Source of the DNA: Coriobacteriaceae bacterium
GTDB taxonomy: Bacteria > Actinomycetota > Coriobacteriia > Coriobacteriales > QAMH01
Assembly: GCA_025992705.1 (NCBI GenBank)
Contig: DAJPGJ010000001.1
Location: 1,959,501-2,023,500 of the forward strand
Reading direction: 5' to 3'
DNA length: 64,000 nt
The notes under the pieces were generated by a model. That model searched no databases, was not told where the DNA came from, and saw only the letters and a program-made list of their open reading frames with translations. Below, piece after piece: positions 56,472-64,000 of this stretch (its first letter is position 1; each line of letters starts with the position of its first letter). The translations under genes were made by a program, and so were the position numbers.

Positions 56472-57977
56472 CTAGACCTGCTTCTTTGTCTCTTTGACTA
56501 TCTCGATGAGCTCGTCTTTTCGGTGAATGCCCATCTTGCGGTAGATGCTCTTGCTGTATCCCTTGACAGTACTAACAGCTACCGTCAGCTCTTCCGCGAC
56601 GTGCTTGGCGGTGTAGCCTCGCGCCATGAGAGAAGCCGTTTCACGCTCGCGCTCCGTCAAGTCATAGCGAACTGCAATCATATCCATGGCGTACTCATGA
56701 CGCTCGTCAGAGGAAAGCTCGTATTTTGGCTGCACCGTTACGTCGTCATCTAACGCACTCTCGTTTTGGTCAAGCTTGTTCATGAAGAGTCTGCGATTAA
56801 CGACAATCATCACAAAGAGCACAACGCACATACCTAAAGATATGACGAGTCCTGCCGCGGCGCCCACGGGAGCCAGGAAATCAGCAGGAGTAAGCTGGAG
56901 ATAGGCAAGGATAGCCGGAATTATCGAAGAGGTAATACCCGCAGTTCCGCCAAACATCACAAGGAAAACCGCTGCACAAGAGATGAACGAGTGCTTGCCA
57001 TCTATACCCCAGAGACTTATAAGCGCCATGGAGTACACAAGCAGCGCCGAGTACAACGCCGTGACAAACATCGAAAATGATTGTGGCGGAACGAGGGAGA
57101 ACAAAACTACAAACACGATGAATCCAACAAGACCGATAGAACCTATGACCAAAGTACATCCCGAGGTCGTCTTCGAACGCCATGCGATGCAGAGAAACGC
57201 TAAGCCAACGCCAAGGGATACCAGGTACGAATAGATTGTCCTAGGATTCGGCGCATAGTTCACTCCCCCATGAGCCCAACGACTGCGCAGAAAGGCTCCA
57301 CAAAGCAGTTCAGCAAAGATCAAGATCATGGTGCATATCTGAACTATGCGCAGATAATCACTCCGAAGAAGCGGTTCTGACCCGCGTTCAGGCTGGCAAG
57401 CAGGCACGTTTCTCAGCAGATACAGGCAAATCAATGCGAGTAGCGGATACGACAAGCTAAGCATCGATGCCCATCCGCGCGGAAACACATCAAACAGGCC
57501 AAATACATGACTCACCACAAAGGCACCCGTTATCATGGTGGTGATCTTGTCTTTGGATAATCTCACGAGCACGCGAAACCATCCAACCACAAGAGCCGCG
57601 AAGCCAATGCAAAGGACAACGATACTCACGACATAAAACGCGTCAGCCGTTATGCCAAGTGACCTTCCCGCACTGTTGGCAACGACACCCACAACGGCAA
57701 GAATACCGCCGACAGCATAAGTAACGAGCCTATCCTCCAATCGCTCGCCCTCGCGCAAGGCTTTGGTCCTCTGCAACGACACGAGCGCCAATATGCATCC
57801 AATTAAAATGAGTACAGCATCATATACAACACGCAGCCCTGAAAAATTCGAAGTGATTCCCATGGTCAGAGATCCGAAAAAGGGAGCCCTGAACATCGCG
57901 CAAAGCGAAGCCAGCCCAACAAGGCATATGACCGTCTTTTTTGGGCTATGTTTCAAAAAGTGTGTCCGGCGGGACAT
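56472..57977 (-). CDS. Membrane LuxR-family regulator with IS-supplied N-terminus
   Basis: A protein of about 501 residues with roughly 12 membrane helices and a C-terminal LuxR helix-turn-helix (DLTERERETASLMARGYTAK, VSTVKGYSKSIYRKMGI), a type common in Eggerthellaceae. Residues 1-12 (MSRRTHFLKHSP) come from the IS terminal repeat. The native gene would have started at a TTG at 59529 and read MSGETKKTVICLVGLAS. Both versions join at KKTVICL. The new ATG overlaps the stop codon of a transposase fragment (TGATG), so it may be translated by coupling. It may control the esterase gene 194 bp downstream. Confidence 0.75.
   Translation of the reverse strand: MSRRTHFLKHSPKKTVICLVGLASLCAMFRAPFFGSLTMGITSNFSGLRVVYDAVLILIGCILALVSLQRTKALREGERLEDRLVTYAVGGILAVVGVVANSAGRSLGITADAFYVVSIVVLCIGFAALVVGWFRVLVRLSKDKITTMITGAFVVSHVFGLFDVFPRGWASMLSLSYPLLALICLYLLRNVPACQPERGSEPLLRSDYLRIVQICTMILIFAELLCGAFLRSRWAHGGVNYAPNPRTIYSYLVSLGVGLAFLCIAWRSKTTSGCTLVIGSIGLVGFIVFVVLFSLVPPQSFSMFVTALYSALLVYSMALISLWGIDGKHSFISCAAVFLVMFGGTAGITSSIIPAILAYLQLTPADFLAPVGAAAGLVISLGMCVVLFVMIVVNRRLFMNKLDQNESALDDDVTVQPKYELSSDERHEYAMDMIAVRYDLTERERETASLMARGYTAKHVAEELTVAVSTVKGYSKSIYRKMGIHRKDELIEIVKETKKQV
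57935..57942. repeat. Target-site duplication, left
   Basis: TCTTTTTT directly before the IS terminus, repeated at 59508-59515 directly after it. Confidence 0.85.
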
Positions 57978-58174
57978 CACTGACGGTACCTCGTCGGCAT
58001 GTGAAACTCGTTCCAGTCGATGGCCTTCCCATACCTCTCCGGGCTTCCATCCGAATGCCGGCCCTCGCCCGAGACGGTTGCGAAAAGCCCGTCGACGTCT
58101 TCGTCCCTCGGCATGCGGCGCAGGATCTCCGCCGGGCTCTCGGGCTCTTCGGTGTGCATGTAGCACCACCACAT
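57977..58174 (-). pseudogene. Transposase C-terminal fragment in the duplicated IS end
   Basis: Encodes the last 65 residues of the transposase (from MWWCYMHTEEPESP to PTRYRQ), identical to the complete copy. It starts with an in-frame ATG and ends in TGATG, overlapping the start of the LuxR gene. Confidence 0.7.
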
Positions 58175-58210
58175 GAGGGCTATGTTTCAAAAAGTGTGTC
58201 CGGCGGGACA

Positions 58211-59398
58211 TCACTGACGGTACCTCGTCGGCATGTGAAACTCGTTCCAGTCGATGGCCTTCCCATACCTCTCCGGGCTTCCATCCGAATGCCGGCCCTC
58301 GCCCGAGACGGTTGCGAAAAGCCCGTCGACGTCTTCGTCCCTCGGCATGCGGCGCAGGATCTCCGCCGGGCTCTCGGGCTCTTCGGTGTGCATGTAGCAC
58401 CACCACATGACGGCCTTCACGCGGTGCAGCAGCGGCAATCCCCGATGCAGCCTGAGCATCTCCCTCAGTTGCGCGTTCAGGCTCTCGATCGGGTTGTTGG
58501 TGGAATCCCAGCGCCCGCCGCGCTCCCTTTGCATCTCGATGAATGTGAAAAGCGTCCCTTCCTTCACCAGGCGGTTGAGGCTTCCCCTGGCCCGCCGCAG
58601 CCTCTCGTGCGTGTAGACCCTCCTGCCGTCTTTCACCGTGAACTCCTTCAGGAACTCGCTCCAATCGGAGCACCACTGCGCGTAGTCGACGAGCCACTCC
58701 CTCATCGCGTCCTCGTCTTTGGCCCTCGTCAGGCGGTTCGCGATGCCCAGGAGCTCGCGGCCGCACTCGAGCTTGGGACTCTTGGTCGTGTAGCGCTTGA
58801 CCTGGCGCGCGGCATGCACGACGCAGCGCTGTATCCTGGTGCCGGGCCATACGGTGCGCGCCGCCTTCGCGAGCCCGGTGGATCCGTCCGACACCACCAG
58901 CATCGGAGCGGGTATCCTCATCATCAGCGCCGCCCAGGAGCTCGAGCACTCCCTTTGCGCCAGGTGCCATGCGATCACGTGCTCCTTGGAGCGCGCGACG
59001 AGCACGACGGCGTCGTGGGAAAACCAGATGCCGTCGAGAAAGACCGTGTCGAAGACCTCGCCGGTGAAAGGGGCGATGGGCCAAAGCTCCCAGAACCCGG
59101 CGCACTTTCGCCAGAAGGTCGACCTGCTGTATCCGAGATCGGCGATCGACCTCTTGGAGAGGATCCAGGCAAGGAAGGCCCGGAGCAGCTTGGCGGCGTT
59201 GTCAATCCTTCTCGTCTTGGAGGCACCGCACGACTTGCACCGCCAGCGCTTGGTCCCTGCCTTCGTGTATCCGTTCCCCTTCATCTCGCTTCCGCAAACG
59301 TCGCATCTCGGGCTACTCAAGGCGTCATCCTGTCCACTAGGCAACTTTTCCCTTCGGAAAGCTTGCCTGAACAGGCACGTCAAGAGGAAAGCGGACAC
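58211..59398 (-). CDS. IS256/IS1249-family transposase
   Basis: A 395-residue transposase. Zinc-finger pair CDVCGSEMKGNGYTK and WRCKSCGAS at the N-terminus; catalytic Asp in FLDGIWF, Asp in VVSDGSTGLAKAA and Glu in NNPIESLNAQLREM fit a DDE enzyme of the IS256/IS1249 type. The 8-bp target duplication agrees. GTG start at 59398 lies in the subterminal repeat and is uncertain; the zinc-finger region requires a start before about 59310. It appears intact. Confidence 0.88.
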   Translation of the reverse strand: MSAFLLTCLFRQAFRREKLPSGQDDALSSPRCDVCGSEMKGNGYTKAGTKRWRCKSCGASKTRRIDNAAKLLRAFLAWILSKRSIADLGYSRSTFWRKCAGFWELWPIAPFTGEVFDTVFLDGIWFSHDAVVLVARSKEHVIAWHLAQRECSSSWAALMMRIPAPMLVVSDGSTGLAKAARTVWPGTRIQRCVVHAARQVKRYTTKSPKLECGRELLGIANRLTRAKDEDAMREWLVDYAQWCSDWSEFLKEFTVKDGRRVYTHERLRRARGSLNRLVKEGTLFTFIEMQRERGGRWDSTNNPIESLNAQLREMLRLHRGLPLLHRVKAVMWWCYMHTEEPESPAEILRRMPRDEDVDGLFATVSGEGRHSDGSPERYGKAIDWNEFHMPTRYRQ

Positions 59399-59507
59399 AC
59401 TTTTTGAAACACCTTCGAGTTGGGCGATTCCAACTCAAGGACCTGATTTGCTTGTGTTCAACTGGGGTAACGGGTCTTATTCGGACACACTTTTTGAAAC
59501 ATAGCCC

Positions 59508-59529
59508 TCTTTTTTGTTTCCCCCGACAA
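59508..59529 (-). pseudogene. Native 5' end of the LuxR gene, cut off by the IS
   Basis: TTG at 59529 reads MSGETKK up to the target duplication and, without the IS, continues in frame into TVICLVGLAS at 57934. An AGGA site lies about 8 bp upstream of the TTG. The first 8 bp are the right copy of the target duplication. Confidence 0.65.
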
Positions 59530-59798
59530 ATGTCAATCCTCGCGGCTTATACGCAAACTGATGGATTTGCGCCTTCCCTACGCGAGAACCCTCCCCAGCG
59601 CAAATATTACTCCAATCAAGGGCAAAGTCCATGCACGGCGATGATAGACGAAACCCAACGAAGCCGCCTCGTACGAGAGATGCTAATCCCTGTGAAGCGC
59701 CTCAGATGGATCAACGTTGCGGAGAAGACCAGGGTTTTCGAAGAGGGTCGGAGACACTTTTGCCTCCGGTCCTAATAAAGCGCTATCGGATCCAACCC
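59530..59798. other. Intergenic region, native LuxR promoter side
   Basis: 269 bp between the severed LuxR start and the cupin stop codon. No gene is supported. It should hold the native LuxR promoter, now separated from the gene body by the IS. Confidence 0.5.
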
Positions 59799-60224
59799 TT
59801 ACGGCAGCAAATCGTACTTCGCATCGCTGACCGGCTCGAGCCATTCGTTCGAGCAGCCCTCGCCCGGTGCCTCGAAGGCCACATGCGAAAACCAACTGTC
59901 CTTTGCCGCGCCATGCCAATGCTTGACGCCCGCAGGGATGAACACGACATCCCCCGGATGCAACTCCCGGGCATCCTCGTCCCAGAACTGGCACCAGCCA
60001 CGGCCGTCCGTGCACAGCAGGATCTGGCCGCCACCCTTATCCGCATGGTGGATATGCCAGTTGTTGCGGCAGCCCGGCTCGAAGGTCACGTTGGCGAGGA
60101 AGATCGTTTGCTCGGGGTCCGTCAGCGGGTTGAGAAACGACTCACCAATGAAGTACTGGGCAAACGCATCGTTGGGATTGCCAAGGCCGAACAGGGGATC
60201 GGCCGCATTGCCTGCTTTAGTCAT
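59799..60224 (-). CDS. Cupin-domain protein
   Basis: A 141-residue single-domain cupin. Motif 1 is NWHIHHADKGGGQILLCTDG, motif 2 is PGDVVFIPAGVKHWHGA, giving a His-rich metal site. It starts inside the end of the CMD gene (8-bp overlap) with AAGGAGG upstream, so the two are translated together. Cupin/CMD pairs are common and often act on small carbonyl or aromatic substrates or peroxides; the substrate here is unknown. Confidence 0.9.
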   Translation of the reverse strand: MTKAGNAADPLFGLGNPNDAFAQYFIGESFLNPLTDPEQTIFLANVTFEPGCRNNWHIHHADKGGGQILLCTDGRGWCQFWDEDARELHPGDVVFIPAGVKHWHGAAKDSWFSHVAFEAPGEGCSNEWLEPVSDAKYDLLP

Positions 60225-60540
60225 CGTAGACCTCCTTCGCCATGCGAAACGCCGCCCAGGCGTTGGGCCAGCCGGCATAGAACGCGAGCTGCGTCAGAAT
60301 GGCCGCCATCTCCTCCTTCGTGACGCCGTTTGCCTTGGCGCTGGCGAGGTGATACTGGAACGACGTGTCGACGAGCCCCTTGCTCACGAGACAGGTCACG
60401 GTGATGATGGAGCGCGTCTTGAGGTCGAGCTCGTCCTCGCGCGACCAGACCTCGCCAAAGAGCACGTCGTCGTTGAGCTCGGCGAACTGCGGGGCAAAAT
60501 CCCCCAACTGGTCTCTTCCTGCCGTCTGCTTTACCGTCAT
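60217..60540 (-). CDS. Carboxymuconolactone decarboxylase family protein
   Basis: A 107-residue CMD/AhpD-fold protein (LDLKTRSIITVTCLVSKG, FQYHLASAKANGVTKEEMAAI, AGWPNAWAAFRMAKEV). The CxxC pair needed for AhpD peroxidase activity is absent, which favours a decarboxylase-like or unknown role. The ATG at 60540 follows AAGGAAGGA. It is divergent from a LysR gene that probably controls it. Confidence 0.9.
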   Translation of the reverse strand: MTVKQTAGRDQLGDFAPQFAELNDDVLFGEVWSREDELDLKTRSIITVTCLVSKGLVDTSFQYHLASAKANGVTKEEMAAILTQLAFYAGWPNAWAAFRMAKEVYDD

Positions 60541-60572
60541 GATCCTTCCTTTCAACCTCTGGGCTTTTCCTA

Positions 60573-60594
60573 AGCATAATATGCACAACATGCA
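60573..60594. promoter_or_regulatory. ATGCA motif cluster in the divergent promoter region
   Basis: GCATAATATGC followed by ACAACATGCA gives clustered GCAT/ATGC motifs just upstream of the CMD gene. The same ATGCA core recurs in the inverted repeat before the LysR gene. Confidence 0.4.
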
Positions 60595-60662
60595 ATAGCG
60601 CGATAAAGAATTCTATTTCATATCTTGATTGTCCGTAGGTGTACCCACGAAGTACAATTCAC

Positions 60663-60686
60663 ATCATGCAAATTGCTATGCATGAT
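60663..60686. promoter_or_regulatory. Candidate LysR operator
   Basis: ATCATGCA and TGCATGAT are perfect 8-bp inverted arms with 8 bp between them, 16 bp upstream of the LysR ATG. Dyads of this size in the divergent region are typical of LysR autoregulatory sites. Confidence 0.5.
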
Positions 60687-60702
60687 ACGCAAGGTGACCT
60701 AC

Positions 60703-61545
60703 ATGGATATCGACCAGCTCAGACAACTCGAGGCATTCGCACATCATGGCACCATGTCGGCAGCCGCCAATGCATGTGGCCTTTCGCAATCGGCCTTCAG
60801 CCGATCGATCCAGCGGCTCGAGACAGAGCTCGGCGCCCAGCTTTTCGACCGGCAGAAGAACAGCGTCCACCTCAACGAAACGGGACGGGCAGCCGTCGCG
60901 CACGCCAGGAGCGTGCTGCGCGAGGTGCAGCTGCTCCAAGATGCCGTCGACGAGGCGCAGCGCCGTGCCCGCACCCTGCGCGTCGGTACCTGCGCACCCG
61001 CTCCCCTGTGGAACCTGACGGCACGCATCGTCGAGCGATTCCCCTCCGACGTGTTCAACTCGGAAATGCTGGGCGAGGAGGAAATCGAGCGCCGCGTCCT
61101 AGATGGCAGCATCGACTTCGGCATATCGCAGAAGCCCTTCCTGCTGCCCGTGATAGCGAACGCACGGCTCATGACCGAGACGCTCTCGATCGCCGTCGCG
61201 GCCGACCATCCGCTCGCTACGCGCAAGAGCGTCACCTTCGATGACATCGACGGCGTTGACTTTCTCCTGCTCGAGGACATTGGCATCTGGCATGACATGC
61301 ACAGGCGTCTCATGCCGCATTCGCACTTCGTGATCCAGAAGGACCGCGAGGTCTTCACGCGCCTTGCCGAAGCCGGGACAATGCCGGTCTTCGTGACCGA
61401 CATCCCCATGCAACGGGGCCTGCTACCCGACCGCGTGCGCATCCCCATCGACCATCCCGCCGCCACCAAGACGTTCTACCTGCTCGTGCGCAAGGACACC
61501 GCGCCGCGCGTGCGCGAGATATTCGACTGGATCGCGAACACGTAA
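60703..61545 (+). CDS. LysR-family transcriptional regulator
   Basis: A 280-residue regulator: N-terminal helix-turn-helix (MDIDQLRQLEAFAHHGTMSA, SQSAFSRSIQRLETELG) and a type-2 periplasmic-binding-fold effector domain from about residue 88. The start at 60703 fits the family and has AAGGTGA upstream; the frame extends 26 codons further. Divergent from the CMD/cupin pair. Confidence 0.93.
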   Translation: MDIDQLRQLEAFAHHGTMSAAANACGLSQSAFSRSIQRLETELGAQLFDRQKNSVHLNETGRAAVAHARSVLREVQLLQDAVDEAQRRARTLRVGTCAPAPLWNLTARIVERFPSDVFNSEMLGEEEIERRVLDGSIDFGISQKPFLLPVIANARLMTETLSIAVAADHPLATRKSVTFDDIDGVDFLLLEDIGIWHDMHRRLMPHSHFVIQKDREVFTRLAEAGTMPVFVTDIPMQRGLLPDRVRIPIDHPAATKTFYLLVRKDTAPRVREIFDWIANT

Positions 61546-61608
61546 CGTCATTCGACAAGTTGCTTCCTTACATCCACGGAAGTTCTTACGCGCGCATGAC
61601 ATGCTGGC

Positions 61609-61614
61609 TATAAT
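61609..61614 (+). promoter_or_regulatory. -10 element giving a probable leaderless mRNA for the RarD-like gene
   Basis: TATAAT is separated by only 7 bases from the ATG at 61622, and no ribosome-binding site is seen. Transcription would start at or next to the ATG. Confidence 0.55.
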
Positions 61615-61621
61615 CACGTCC

Positions 61622-62590
61622 ATGAATCACGACGTGAGCGACATCAGAAAGCGAACGCGCCAGGGCATAGCAGCTGGCATCGGTTGCTACCTACTCTGGG
61701 GCCTGTTTCCCCTGTATTGGAAGCTGCTCGACCATGTCGATCCGCTCGAGGTCACGGCACAGCGCGTCATCTGGTGCTTTGCGCTCACCGCCGTCATCTG
61801 TCTCATCGCGCGATGGAACTTCACCTCGCTGCTCAAGAACAAGCGCGCGCTGCGCTTCCTCATCCCAGCCGCCATCATCATCACGTCCAACTGGGGCATC
61901 TATGTCGTGGCGGTTCACATGAACCATATCGTAGAGGCGTCGCTCGGCTACTACATCAACCCGCTCGTCTCCATCTTGCTGGGACTCATCGTGTTCAAGG
62001 AACGCCTTTCACCGCTGCAATGGGTCGCTGTTGCACTTTGCTGCGTCGGCATTCTCTACTTCACGATCAGTTACGGGAGCTTTCCCTGGTTGGCCATCAT
62101 GCTCGCCGTGACCTTTGGCGTCTACGGCGCCATCAAAAAGAAGGGCGGATACCCGGCTGTGGAGGCCATTGCCGTGGAAAGCGCCGTCATGACGCCCATC
62201 GCCATCGTCTTTGCCGTCGTGCTCGCGCTCGTGACGGGAAGTCACGGATTCCTCGGCGACATGACGAGCGTCTCGGGTTGGAACACGACGGGACTTCTCA
62301 TCTTTGGCGGCGCGGTTACCGCGGTTCCGCTCATCTTGTTCGCGACAGCGGCCAACTCCATTCCCCTGACCGCCTTGGGCTTCATGCAGTACGTGAGTCC
62401 CACCATCGCCCTGCTGTGTGGCGTGTTCGTAAACGGCGAGGCTTTTACCACTGCCCACGGCATCTGCTTCGCGTGCATCTGGTGCGGGCTCGCGCTCGTC
62501 GCCATCGACATGATCTGGACGGCACGCAAGACGCCGGAAGGCGCGCTCACACCCCTGGAAGCCGAAGAAGCGGCCGAAATCGTGGAGTAG
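61622..62590 (+). CDS. RarD-like EamA transporter
   Basis: A 322-residue protein with 10 membrane helices (GIGCYLLWGLFPLYWKLL, RVIWCFALTAVICLIARW, SWPW-equivalent FPWLAIMLAVTFGVYG, PLTALGFMQYVSPTIALL). This is the RarD subfamily of the DMT superfamily. The N-terminal LWGLFPLYWKLL and RVIWC motifs are characteristic. The substrate is unknown. It has a short acidic C-terminal tail. Confidence 0.9.
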   Translation: MNHDVSDIRKRTRQGIAAGIGCYLLWGLFPLYWKLLDHVDPLEVTAQRVIWCFALTAVICLIARWNFTSLLKNKRALRFLIPAAIIITSNWGIYVVAVHMNHIVEASLGYYINPLVSILLGLIVFKERLSPLQWVAVALCCVGILYFTISYGSFPWLAIMLAVTFGVYGAIKKKGGYPAVEAIAVESAVMTPIAIVFAVVLALVTGSHGFLGDMTSVSGWNTTGLLIFGGAVTAVPLILFATAANSIPLTALGFMQYVSPTIALLCGVFVNGEAFTTAHGICFACIWCGLALVAIDMIWTARKTPEGALTPLEAEEAAEIVE

Positions 62591-62608
62591 GCGTCGGGTG
62601 TATCGCCC

Positions 62609-63412
62609 CTACTTCTTCCCGGAGTTGTTATAGCGGTCGATCAGGCCCTGCATGGAGTCCATCTCCGCCTGAAGCTCGCCGTTCGATGTTTGGAGCTCGG
62701 TTAGCTGTGCTTGCTGCTCGTCAATTGCCGCCTTGGCAGCACCGTACTCGCTCGCGACTCCACCAAAGAGGATGAAGCGAACGATGATGACGACAGCCAG
62801 AACGACGGCGATGACGGCGGCCGCGAGGAGAGCTCGTGGATCAACCGGCTTGATGCGCCGGGCCTTGTCGTAGTTCTGCTGGCTCACGGAGCTGCCCCGC
62901 TGCTGGCCGGGCTGGCTCACATAACGGTCTCTGCTGTATTGCGTCGCCTGATTAACGCTGCGCTGCCCGGCACGTGGAACGGAATGCTGAGCGGGACGCG
63001 CATCTCGCTGACGCATATCCCGCTGGCGATTGTCGTGCGGTTCATATGCGCGATCGACACGAGCACCACTGCGGTTGCGCCTTTCGCCGCGCTGCTCTTC
63101 GTGCACAGCCGGGCGTCGGCTGGAGCGGCGATTGCCACTGCGAGAGGTATCGTAATCGACATCCTGTCTGCTGCGTTGACGCGAGCGAGAGGAATCCTCG
63201 GGACGCTGACGTTTCGGGCGGCTTTGCGGCCTGCCCTCGGAGTATCTTTCGTCTCGTTGCGCCGAGGCATGACGCGCGTAGCGTTCGGACGTACGCGAGT
63301 AGCGGCTCGATCCAGTGCCCGTACGACGCTCGGAGCGTCCCTCGGGGACATCACGACGGGAGCGTCTGCTGCGCTCGTAATCGTCATCGTATTGTCCACG
63401 CGAATACGTCAT
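62609..63412 (-). CDS. FtsB/DivIC-like protein with a long basic disordered N-terminus
   Basis: A 267-residue protein. Residues 1-190 are very rich in Arg, Ser, Asp and Gln and look disordered (SRRSRRDVPEGRSERRTG). One membrane helix (LLAAAVIAVVLAVVIIVRFIL, about residues 196-216) is followed by a coiled coil of about 45 residues (IDEQQAQLTELQTSNGELQ). Topology and coiled coil fit septum-formation initiators, but the N-terminus is far longer than usual and the typical C-terminal motif is absent. The ATG overlaps the stop codon of the deacetylase gene. Confidence 0.7.
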   Translation of the reverse strand: MTYSRGQYDDDYERSRRSRRDVPEGRSERRTGTGSSRYSRTSERYARHASAQRDERYSEGRPQSRPKRQRPEDSSRSRQRSRQDVDYDTSRSGNRRSSRRPAVHEEQRGERRNRSGARVDRAYEPHDNRQRDMRQRDARPAQHSVPRAGQRSVNQATQYSRDRYVSQPGQQRGSSVSQQNYDKARRIKPVDPRALLAAAVIAVVLAVVIIVRFILFGGVASEYGAAKAAIDEQQAQLTELQTSNGELQAEMDSMQGLIDRYNNSGKK

Positions 63413-64000
63413 TCGGTAATCACCACCTGGTAAAAACCGGGGGCATCGTAATCGAGCGTCTTGAATTCGTAACCCAATGCGCGCAGGCCGTCGATAATCT
63501 CGGGAAGCGCTTCTGTGGTGGTGTTCTTGCCGGGGTTATCGTGCATGAGCACGCAGATGGGAGAATCCGTCTTTGCGAAATACTCCGCTTCGTTGAGTAC
63601 GTTACTCACGATGCGATCTTTGGGCGTCGAGCCGTTCACGAACTGCGAGGGCTCACTGTCACCGGCAAGGACATTCCAATCGAAGTACTGATAGCCGCGC
63701 TCGAGCATCGCGCGGGGAAGCGCCTTGCCGATTTCGGGATTGTAATAGCCGATGGTGAGACTGCCACCGGCAAAACGCGTGATCTTGATTTCGTGGCCAA
63801 CGGCAGCCTCGAGCTTGGCCTTGGCCTTGTCGAAGTCGCTCGTAAAGTAATTGTCGACGCCGCCCTTATAATAGCTGTACGAGTCGTCCTGGTCCCAGTC
63901 ATGGATGCCCACGACCGATCCTTGTTCCTCGATCTTCTTGCACAAGTCGAGGTTGAGGTACGTGTAGAGCTCGTCGTTTGCCAGACAGAACCAGGTTGCG
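63409..64000 (-). CDS. Polysaccharide deacetylase family protein, 3' part (cut by window edge)
   Basis: The minus-strand frame is open to the window edge and ends with 196 residues of a NodB-like deacetylase domain. VGIHDWDQDD corresponds to the metal-site His/Asp region, ITRFAGGS to the RxPGG-like motif, FDWNVLAGD to the catalytic WxxD region, and CVLMHDN to the last His motif. It probably removes acetyl groups from peptidoglycan or another envelope glycan outside the cell. The 5' end is outside the window. Confidence 0.85.
   Translation of the reverse strand, partial: ATWFCLANDELYTYLNLDLCKKIEEQGSVVGIHDWDQDDSYSYYKGGVDNYFTSDFDKAKAKLEAAVGHEIKITRFAGGSLTIGYYNPEIGKALPRAMLERGYQYFDWNVLAGDSEPSQFVNGSTPKDRIVSNVLNEAEYFAKTDSPICVLMHDNPGKNTTTEALPEIIDGLRALGYEFKTLDYDAPGFYQVVITE

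Larger units (their letters stand above)
57943..59507 (-). mobile_element. IS256/IS1249-like element with a 234-bp duplicated end
   Basis: The complete element is 58177-59507, bounded by GGGCTATGTTTCAAAAAGTG and its inverted copy CACTTTTTGAAACATAGCCC. A 234-bp exact copy of its left end (57943-58176) precedes it, so the insertion is 1565 bp. An 8-bp target duplication flanks the whole. A second CGGACACACTTTTTGAAACA motif lies inside the right end at 59392-59412. Transposase transcription points toward the LuxR gene. Confidence 0.92.

Noticed and set aside
56472..59105. 877-residue open frame running through the IS into the LuxR gene
   Set aside because: The upstream part is only another frame of the transposase. 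The functional start is more likely the ATG at 57977.

Overview
The window is chromosomal DNA from a high-GC Gram-positive anaerobe, most probably a gut Coriobacteriia (Eggerthellales-like). The supporting signs are molybdopterin oxidoreductases, long LuxR-type regulators with either MalT-like or multi-membrane-spanning N-termini, secreted proteins with the 'YRLYNPNSGEHFYT' repeat, a cydAB oxidase, and the actinobacterial order rpmF-plsX-rnc-smc-ftsY-ffh. The lineage is inferred from gene content, not from a marker comparison.

Layout. 1-12 kb is an accessory metabolic locus on the minus strand. It holds the 5' end of a DMSO-reductase-family enzyme, a two-subunit enzyme resembling pyrogallol-phloroglucinol transhydroxylase flanked by two very similar amidases, a DASS-type anion transporter and a MalT-like LuxR regulator. 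Regularly spaced GGGTA motifs lie upstream of both the regulator and the first molybdoenzyme. 12-20 kb carries a PiT phosphate transporter, a DMT exporter, cydA-cydB with a MacB-like ABC transporter, and tRNA-His and tRNA-Lys. 20-24.4 kb has an LDH2-type dehydrogenase, hypE, a Nudix hydrolase and ffh. 24.45-27.64 kb is a small island between ffh and ftsY, flanked by a 38-bp direct repeat of the ftsY 3' end. It carries a DUF3800 gene and a secreted RCC1-repeat protein whose putative promoter contains a run of 17 G between -35 and -10.

27.6-41.5 kb is housekeeping: ftsY, smc, rnc, plsX, rpmF, an RlmD-like methyltransferase, a YceD-like gene, a coiled-coil gene, a folP-folK fusion, folE, ftsH and hpt. 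41.6-48.5 kb lies between hpt and tilS. It has a glycine-riboswitch-controlled AGCS symporter and a two-component system followed by a VTC polyphosphate polymerase, a DUF4956 membrane protein and a beta-helix lipoprotein. 48.6-53.5 kb carries tilS, a flippase, an alpha/beta hydrolase and glpK. 53.6-59.5 kb carries a secreted tandem esterase and a membrane LuxR regulator whose 5' end was replaced by an IS256/IS1249-like element. 59.8-64 kb has a cupin/CMD pair with a divergent LysR gene, a RarD-like transporter, an FtsB-like protein and a partial polysaccharide deacetylase.

Three themes stand out. First, the amidase/transhydroxylase/transporter/regulator locus looks like a pathway for a phenolic or amide-linked substrate. 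Second, several families of dispersed palindromes occur between genes and also in frame inside ftsY and the VTC polymerase gene. Third, two loci look switchable or rewired: the poly-G promoter, and the IS-supplied start codon of the LuxR gene.
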